32,640 nt of DNA from Actinomycetes bacterium (GTDB lineage Bacteria > Actinomycetota > Acidimicrobiia > Acidimicrobiales > RAAP-2). Below the pieces are notes generated by a model, which saw nothing but the letters and a program-made list of their open reading frames with translations, was not told the origin of the DNA and did no database searches. The DNA lies in assembly GCA_021838005.1 (NCBI GenBank), contig JAKCEK010000006.1:1-32640 (forward strand). Direction: 5' to 3'. Shown in pieces: positions 28,233 through 32,640 of this stretch. How positions within the stretch are numbered: position 1 is the stretch's first letter; each line of letters starts with the position of its first letter. Made by a program: the position numbers and the translations under genes.

Positions 28233-29609
28233 CTAGGGCGAACAGGGCCGCGGGTCGTACGGCGCGTAGGCCGCGCTCGGGCTGGTGGTCGTGGTCGCCC
28301 GGGCCGCGCTCGCCGCGGGGGTCGACCTGGCCGCGGAGCCCGTCGACGGCGTCGTGGTGGTCGTGGGCGCGATCACCGGGGGCATCGGCGTCTGGCCCGA
28401 GGCGTTGGGTGGCGGGTTGGTCGGCGTCTCGAGCGGTGAGCCGAAGACGTCGACGAAGAGTTGCTGGGTCTCGGGCTGCTGGACGTAGAGCACGTCGCCG
28501 AGCACCGGGTTGGTCGCCGAGTAGACGGGCAGGGTGTAGGTCGAGATCGAGTTGGCGTTGAGGCTGTGGAAGCGCACGGCCAGTCCGACCAGCTCATTGA
28601 GGCTGAAGTTCTGGTCGAGGGTGATCCCCTGGGGGATCTTGGACAGGAAGTTATTGATGGTGAGGGGGTTGTAGAGGGTCTTGCCCCGCTCGACCATCGC
28701 GCGCAAGAACGCGCTCTGACGCTCGATGCGCCCGAAGTCGCTCGTCCCGTCGTAGAGCCAGCCGTCGGCGTAGAGGGTTGAGGCCGGGGTGTTGTTCCCG
28801 GGCCAGACGCCGTCGCCCTTGACGTTGTAGTAGTAGTGGCGGCTGCGCACGACCGCGAGCGCTTCGAAGCCCTTGATCAACTGGCAGCCCGGGTGGCGGA
28901 TCCGCAGTCCCGAGTACGGGTCCGCCGCCGGGTACGGGAAGTCCAGGTAGACCCCACCGAGGGCGTCGGCCGCGTTGATCAGCCCGGCGAAGCTCACCAC
29001 GACCGTGTCGTTGATGGGGATGCCGAAGTTCGCCGTGATCGTCTGGGCGAGCAGCGACGGCCCGTGGCCGAAGTTCACGTTGATCCGGTTCGCCTGGCCG
29101 TAGAGGTTCTGGTTGGCGAGCAGGGTCACCATCGTGTCGCGCGGGATCGAGATGACGCTGATCGTGCCGGCCTGGGGGTCGACGTGGACGATCTTGACGA
29201 CGTCGCTGCGCTGGCCCGCCACCAGCCCGGCGCTGGCGCCCGTCTGCTGGCCGACCAGACCCGAGAGGCCCGCCCGCGAGTCCGATCCCACGACCAGGAT
29301 GTTGAAGGGCCGGCCCGAGATGGGCTTGACCTCGCTGGTCACGTTGATCTTGTGGATCTGGGAGAAGCGCCAGTTGGCGTAGAGGTAACCCCCACCGACG
29401 ACGACCACGATCAGCGCGACGAGGCTCACCACGCCGATGAGGGCGACGCGCCCGGCGCGGTGGCGGCGGCGCGGGCGGCGCGTGGCCCCGGCCGGGGCGC
29501 GCCCGTTGACGACCTCACCGAGCGCGCGCAGCCGGTCCTCGTTGGGGATCCCGTTGGAGCGCGGGGCCGGTTCGCGGTCGCGACCGCCCCCGTTTCGTCC
29601 GCTGGGCAT
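28233..29609 (-). CDS. LytR-CpsA-Psr (LCP) family cell-wall glycopolymer transferase
   Basis: LCP enzymes attach secondary polymers (teichoic acid, arabinogalactan, capsule) from lipid carriers to peptidoglycan. The 458 residues have a cytoplasmic Arg-rich N-terminus, one membrane segment (about 55-77), and an outside LCP domain with FNILVVGSDSRAG, QRSDVVKIVHVDPQAGTISVISIPRDTMV, INVNFGHGPSLLAQTI, GVYLDFPYP and RSRHYYYN...DFGRIERQSAFLRAMV, containing the pyrophosphate-binding arginines and metal acids of the family. A Pro/Thr/Ser tail of about 70 residues with Thr runs follows. ATG 29609 is supported by TAGAAT six bases upstream. Downstream of the sufD-Rieske-sufC unit but with its own promoter. 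Confidence 0.93.
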   Translation of the reverse strand: MPSGRNGGGRDREPAPRSNGIPNEDRLRALGEVVNGRAPAGATRRPRRRHRAGRVALIGVVSLVALIVVVVGGGYLYANWRFSQIHKINVTSEVKPISGRPFNILVVGSDSRAGLSGLVGQQTGASAGLVAGQRSDVVKIVHVDPQAGTISVISIPRDTMVTLLANQNLYGQANRINVNFGHGPSLLAQTITANFGIPINDTVVVSFAGLINAADALGGVYLDFPYPAADPYSGLRIRHPGCQLIKGFEALAVVRSRHYYYNVKGDGVWPGNNTPASTLYADGWLYDGTSDFGRIERQSAFLRAMVERGKTLYNPLTINNFLSKIPQGITLDQNFSLNELVGLAVRFHSLNANSISTYTLPVYSATNPVLGDVLYVQQPETQQLFVDVFGSPLETPTNPPPNASGQTPMPPVIAPTTTTTPSTGSAARSTPAASAARATTTTSPSAAYAPYDPRPCSP

Positions 29610-29615
29610 CGATCA

Positions 29616-29621
29616 ATTCTA
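29616..29621 (-). promoter_or_regulatory. -10 element of the LCP gene (leaderless)
   Basis: TAGAAT on the minus strand exactly six bases before ATG 29609; the cleanest -10 in the window. The palindrome at 29627-29640 lies six bases upstream, between the -10 and any -35. Confidence 0.6.
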
Positions 29622-29626
29622 CCGCC

Positions 29627-29640
29627 CGAGCCCGGGCTCG
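29627..29640. repeat. 14-bp perfect palindrome in the LCP promoter
   Basis: CGAGCCCGGGCTCG, placed between the end of the second sufC (29643) and the LCP -10. Could be an operator or a weak stem at the end of the suf transcript. In DNA this GC-rich such palindromes arise by chance more easily. Confidence 0.45.
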
Positions 29641-29642
29641 CG

Positions 29643-30371
29643 TCACGCCCGCGGCGCGCCGAATCCGTCGTAGCCGTCGCGCTCGAGTCGCTCGGCCAAC
29701 TCGGGACCGCCGGTCGCGACGACCCGGCCGTCGCGCACGACGTGGATCGTCGTGGGCACGAGCTCCACCAGCAGTCGACGGAAGTGGGTGATGGCGAGCA
29801 CGCCGCACTCCCACTCCGCCGCCGCGGCCGACAGCCGTCGCGCGACCGCGGCGAGGGCGTCGACGTCGAGGCCCGAGTCGACCTCGTCGAGAAGGCAGAA
29901 CCGCGGGCGCAGCACGCCGAGCTGGACCATCTCCGCGCGCTTGCGCTCCCCGCCCGAGAGGTCGACGTTCACGAAGCGCTCGAGCAGCTCGGGCCGCAGC
30001 CCGACCCGCACGGCCTCCTCGCGAACGCGTGCCGCCACCGTGGCGGCGTCGGCCCCGGCGGCGACGAGCATGTCGAGCGGGCGCACGCCCGGGACCTCGA
30101 GGGGCTGCTGGAGGGCGAGAAAGAGGCCCGCGCGGGCTCGCTCGGTGGCCGAGAGCCCGAGCAGCTCGCGCCCGTCGATGGTCACCGACCCCCCGAGCAC
30201 CCGGTATCCGGGGCGCCCGGTGAGGGCGTGCGCCAGGGTCGACTTGCCCGAGCCGTTCGGGCCCATAAGGGCGTGCACCTCGCCGGTGGACATCGTGAGG
30301 TCGAAGCCCTTGAGGACCTCGCGGTCCCCGACCGCGACGCGCAGCCCCTGGATCGAGAGCGTCGAGGTCAC
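29643..30371 (-). CDS. sufC: SufC-like ABC ATPase (copy 2)
   Basis: 242 residues with SufC hallmarks: HALMGPNGSGKST (Walker A), FLALQQPLEVPGV at the Q-loop, VNVDLSGGERKRAEM (signature), FCLLDEVDSGLDVDAL (Walker B and D-loop) and AITHFRRLL (switch His). By eye it shares under half of its residues with copy 1 (25765-26523) and departs from canonical motifs (QQP for QYP, DEV for DET), so it is an old paralogue, not a recent duplication. GTG 30371 overlaps the Rieske stop (GTGA). The order sufD-Rieske-sufC is that of actinobacterial suf operons, so this is the partner of the SufD here. Some upstream frame stays open across the Rieske gene but has no similarity. Confidence 0.9.
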   Translation of the reverse strand: MTSTLSIQGLRVAVGDREVLKGFDLTMSTGEVHALMGPNGSGKSTLAHALTGRPGYRVLGGSVTIDGRELLGLSATERARAGLFLALQQPLEVPGVRPLDMLVAAGADAATVAARVREEAVRVGLRPELLERFVNVDLSGGERKRAEMVQLGVLRPRFCLLDEVDSGLDVDALAAVARRLSAAAAEWECGVLAITHFRRLLVELVPTTIHVVRDGRVVATGGPELAERLERDGYDGFGAPRA

Positions 30372-30682
30372 GGGACCTCCACCACCAGCTGTCCGTCGGC
30401 CTCGCGCACCTCGTAGTGGGCCACCGGCCGGGTCGCGGGGAGCGAGAGGGGCTCGCCGTCGACGAGACCGAAGAGCGCACCGTGGCGGGCGCACTCGATC
30501 TCGGCGGCCTCGACGTCGACGTAGCCCTGGGAGAGGGGGAAGTCCTCGTGGCTGCACCGGTCGTCGAGGACGTAGAGCGATCCCCCGATGCGCACCACGA
30601 CCAGGGTCCGCCCGGGCGCGGGGATCGCGCGCGCGACGCCGACCTGGTAGTCGGTGAGCCGGCCCAGGACCACCGTCGTCAC
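30368..30682 (-). CDS. Rieske [2Fe-2S] ferredoxin of the suf operon
   Basis: Small soluble Rieske protein of 104 residues. The cluster ligands are Cys43-x-His45 (DRCSHEDFPLSQG) and Cys64-x2-His67 (IECARHGALF), followed by the usual GEPLSLPATRPVAHYEV strands. Similar proteins, annotated as non-haem iron oxygenase ferredoxin subunits, commonly sit between sufD and sufC in actinobacteria, probably feeding electrons to Fe-S assembly; that role is inference. GTG 30682 overlaps the sufD stop by four bases, and its TGA overlaps the sufC GTG by four bases. Confidence 0.93.
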   Translation of the reverse strand: MTTVVLGRLTDYQVGVARAIPAPGRTLVVVRIGGSLYVLDDRCSHEDFPLSQGYVDVEAAEIECARHGALFGLVDGEPLSLPATRPVAHYEVREADGQLVVEVP

Positions 30683-31926
30683 GAGCCCACCACCGCGGCC
30701 CGGGCGACCTCACCCACCGCCGCGGCGACGTCGGCCTCGATGGGCGCGGCCAGGGCGGCGGGCAGGGCCTCGAGCATCTCGTAGAAGAAGCCCTGGATCA
30801 TGAGGCGCTGGGCGTCGACGCGCTCGACGCCGCGCGATTCTAGGTACCAGCGCTGGAAGGCGTCGAGGGGCCCGACGCTCGAGGCGTGGGCGCACAGCAC
30901 GTCGTTCTCTCGGATATCGAGGTTGGGCACGGAGTCGGCGTGCGCAGCCGACGAGAGCAGGAGGTTGTGGTTGGTCTGGCGCGCGTCGGTGCGCGTGGCG
31001 CCCTTCTCGATCTCGATCAGGCCGGTGTAGACCGAGCGCGAGCGCTCGGCGAGCGCGCCCTTGGAGAGGAGTCGAGACGTCGTGCGCGGCGCAAGGTGGA
31101 GCTGGCGGGTACGGAAATCGTGGACCTGGTCGCCCCGTCCGAGGAAGGTCGTGCGCAGCACGTTGGCCGCGCCCGCTCCGCGCAGCTCCGCGTCGTTGCG
31201 CGAGCGGTCGTAGTGGCCGCCGAGGCCGATGACCGCCTGGTGCAGACGGGCGTCGCGCTCCAAGAAGCCGGTCGTGCGCGCGACCTGCCAGGCGGTCTGG
31301 TCGAGGCGCTGGTAGGTGACGAGGGTCAGCGACCCGTCCGCGTCGACCGCGTACTCGCTCAGGGGCACCACCAGGCCGTCCCGGCCGCCCTCGAGGTACT
31401 CGACGACCACCGCCTCGGCGCCGCGCCCGACCTCGACGCGCAGCCGCGGGAAGGACGCCCCGGTGCCGGCGAGGCCGAGCACCACCACCGGCGCACCGAG
31501 GACCGTCCCGTCCTCGACGCGCACGACGGTGGTGGCCGGGGCGAGCGCCACGTTGAGCAGCGAGAAGGCGTCGTGGGCGTAGCGCTCGGCGAGGGCCTGG
31601 CCCGTGTGGGTTCGGCCGGACTCGTCGGAGGAGACGTGGACCCCCGTCGGGAGCTCGCCCACGGGCGCGAGGTAGCCGTCGACGACCGTGAGGACGAGCC
31701 CCGCGCCGTCGGCCAGTCGACGGGCCGTGTCCGAGGGCGCCACCGACGAGGGGCCCGTCGGCACGACGTGACGATCGAGGCCGAGCTCGGTGAGCGGGGT
31801 GTAGCGCCAGACCTCGTCGCTCGCCGAGGGCAGGCCGACCTCCTCGAAGGCCCGCCACGCGTCGAGTCGCCCCCCGCCCGGGCGCGCGTCGATCACGGCG
31901 GCGGCGGTGTCGGCGAAGGTCGTCAT
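30679..31926 (-). CDS. sufD: SufD, Fe-S scaffold subunit
   Basis: Beta-helix scaffold partner of SufB and SufC. The 415 residues begin with an N-terminal helical domain containing DEVWRYTPLTELGL (the SufD W-R-Y/F-T pattern), followed by the right-handed beta-helix and the conserved end TRTDARQTNHNLLLSSAAHADSVPNLDIRENDVLCAHASSVGPLD. The Cys-x-His in VLCAHASS matches the SufD Cys358/His360 pair; SufB has different residues there, so this is SufD and not SufB. No SufB is upstream: 77 bases beyond the start another gene begins in the opposite direction. ATG 31926 is preceded by an unusual leader containing a hairpin and no good Shine-Dalgarno. Confidence 0.92.
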   Translation of the reverse strand: MTTFADTAAAVIDARPGGGRLDAWRAFEEVGLPSASDEVWRYTPLTELGLDRHVVPTGPSSVAPSDTARRLADGAGLVLTVVDGYLAPVGELPTGVHVSSDESGRTHTGQALAERYAHDAFSLLNVALAPATTVVRVEDGTVLGAPVVVLGLAGTGASFPRLRVEVGRGAEAVVVEYLEGGRDGLVVPLSEYAVDADGSLTLVTYQRLDQTAWQVARTTGFLERDARLHQAVIGLGGHYDRSRNDAELRGAGAANVLRTTFLGRGDQVHDFRTRQLHLAPRTTSRLLSKGALAERSRSVYTGLIEIEKGATRTDARQTNHNLLLSSAAHADSVPNLDIRENDVLCAHASSVGPLDAFQRWYLESRGVERVDAQRLMIQGFFYEMLEALPAALAAPIEADVAAAVGEVARAAVVGS

Positions 31927-31931
31927 AGGCG

Positions 31932-31954
31932 GCCCGAGGGCCTCGGGCAGTGTA
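31932..31954 (-). promoter_or_regulatory. sufD promoter (-10) followed by a leader hairpin
   Basis: TACACT (31949-31954, minus strand) is a TANNNT -10, 22 bases before ATG 31926. Directly downstream of it, 31932-31948, is a perfect 7-bp inverted repeat GCCCGAG...CTCGGGC with a three-base spacer. It covers the transcription start and leader, so it could be a repressor operator or an RNA stem; no SufR gene is in the window. Confidence 0.45.
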
Positions 31955-31991
31955 CCGGTCCGCCCCGCTCGCCTAGACCGGCGTGACGTGG

Positions 31992-31997
31992 GACGAT
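31992..31997 (+). promoter_or_regulatory. -10-like element of the crotonase gene
   Basis: GACGAT exactly six bases before ATG 32004, no Shine-Dalgarno. Fits NANNNT rather than TANNNT, so modest support. Confidence 0.35.
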
Positions 31998-32003
31998 GGG
32001 CCC

Positions 32004-32640
32004 ATGGCCTTCTCCTCCGACGTGATCGACCTCGAGCGTGACGGCCGCGTGGCGACGCTGTGGCTCGATCGACCCGACGCGCGCAACGCCTTGGGGCGGG
32101 CGTTCTGGCGCGACCTACCCCGGGCCGTCGCGGCCGCCGTCGCCGACCCGGGCGTACGCTGCCTCGTGCTGGCCGGGCGGGGCCGCGACTTCACCGTGGG
32201 GCTCGACCTCAAAGAGGCCGGCGGCGTGCTCGCCCCGGCGGCCGCGGGCGCGCACGAGTCCCTCTACGAGTCGATACGCACGATGCAGGCGTCGGTCACC
32301 TCGCTCGCGGAGGCGCCGGTGCCGGTCATCGCCGCCGTCCACGGCTACTGCCTGGGTGGGGGCGTCGACCTCATCTGCGCCTGCGACGTCCGTCTGGCGT
32401 CGAGCGACGCCACGTTCGCCGTGCGCGAGACGCGCCTCGCGATCGTCGCCGACCTCGGCACCCTGGAGCGACTGCCGCGCATCGTCGGGCCGGGCCACGC
32501 CGCCGAGCTCGCCCTCACCGGACGTGACATCGACGCGGCCCGGGCCTGCGCGATCGGTCTCGTCAATCACCGCGTCGAGGGCGGGGCCGACGAGGTCCTC
32601 GCGGCCGCGCGCGCCATGGCCGAGGAGATCTCCGCCCTCT
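32004..32640 (+). CDS. Crotonase family, dienoyl-CoA isomerase-like, cut by window edge
   Basis: Enoyl-CoA hydratase/isomerase superfamily protein; 212 residues are present and the C-terminus runs off the window. The oxyanion-hole segments are RDFTVGLDL (about 61-69) and HGYCLGGGVDL (113-123). Three acids, Asp122, Glu142 (FAVRET) and Asp150 (VADLGTLERLP), have spacings of 20 and 8, the same as Asp176, Glu196 and Asp204 of rat delta3,5-delta2,4-dienoyl-CoA isomerase, and the surrounding sequence also matches that group. So isomerisation of doubly unsaturated acyl-CoAs is more likely than simple hydration. ATG 32004 is chosen from the -10-like hexamer six bases upstream and start of homology. 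Divergent from sufD. Confidence 0.88.
   Translation, partial: MAFSSDVIDLERDGRVATLWLDRPDARNALGRAFWRDLPRAVAAAVADPGVRCLVLAGRGRDFTVGLDLKEAGGVLAPAAAGAHESLYESIRTMQASVTSLAEAPVPVIAAVHGYCLGGGVDLICACDVRLASSDATFAVRETRLAIVADLGTLERLPRIVGPGHAAELALTGRDIDAARACAIGLVNHRVEGGADEVLAAARAMAEEISAL

Noticed and set aside
30679-31926. Calling this gene SufB
   Set aside because: The N-terminal WRYTPL pattern and the Cys-x-His near the end are SufD features, and it sits in the sufD position before Rieske and sufC.

Overview
The window is very GC-rich (nearly every third codon position is G or C), uses many GTG starts and is packed with short overlaps and tiny gaps. Together with the fused AccA3-type biotin carboxylase, a Rieske-containing suf operon and many leaderless promoters, this points to an actinomycete-related bacterium (Actinomycetota). 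A deep lineage such as Acidimicrobiia is my best guess, but that is inference. I count 31 protein genes (two cut by the window edges), no rRNA or tRNA, no CRISPR array and no insertion sequence. The longest gene-free stretch is 157 bp.

Layout. 1-1544 (minus): a partial dTDP-4-dehydrorhamnose reductase and a BirA biotin ligase. 1607-4512 (plus): the biotin-carrying acyl-CoA carboxylase alpha chain and an M20 amidohydrolase. 4670-7433 (minus): a methylmalonyl-CoA mutase large subunit without its B12 domain and a rhodanese-MoeB fusion. 7505-8098 (plus): a small nitroreductase. 8095-10159 (minus): leucyl aminopeptidase and a PduO-type cobalamin adenosyltransferase. 10206-13709 (plus): full-length cobalamin-dependent methionine synthase. 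13768-15149 (plus): a methyltransferase that appears to start at ATC, and a secreted protein of unknown function. 15146-17280 (minus): CapA-like phosphatase and a phosphodiester-glycosidase-like exported protein. 17323-21540 (minus): a lipoate/2-oxoacid dehydrogenase operon (lpd, E2, and a single-chain LipB-LipA fusion). 21609-22501 (minus): RNase HI and an Rrf2 regulator, divergent from thiE (22550-23197). 23168-25034 (minus): an alpha/beta-hydrolase-like protein and an acyl-CoA dehydrogenase. 25112-25729 (plus): a metallo-beta-lactamase-fold hydrolase. 25765-28225 (plus): sufC-sufS-sufU. 28233-31926 (minus): an LCP-family protein, a second sufC, a Rieske ferredoxin and sufD. 32004-end (plus): a dienoyl-CoA-isomerase-like crotonase.

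How the genes fit together. BirA would biotinylate the carboxylase; propionyl-CoA carboxylation feeds methylmalonyl-CoA to the mutase, whose adenosylcobalamin could be made by the adenosyltransferase. MetH is the second B12 user. LipB-LipA would lipoylate the neighbouring E2, and Lpd reoxidises the lipoyl arm; LipA itself needs Fe-S clusters supplied by Suf. The acyl-CoA dehydrogenase and crotonase fit fatty-acid or branched-chain acyl-CoA oxidation.

Most notable: a LipB-LipA fusion; an E2 with its catalytic His-x3-Asp-Gly motif changed; a methyltransferase with a perfect Shine-Dalgarno in front of ATC; a hydrolase whose nucleophile serine is glycine; a suf locus split into two convergent halves, each with its own SufC and with no SufB in view; and a recurring leaderless promoter layout, a -10 hexamer exactly six bases before the start codon. 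I see no defence island or obviously new multi-gene system.
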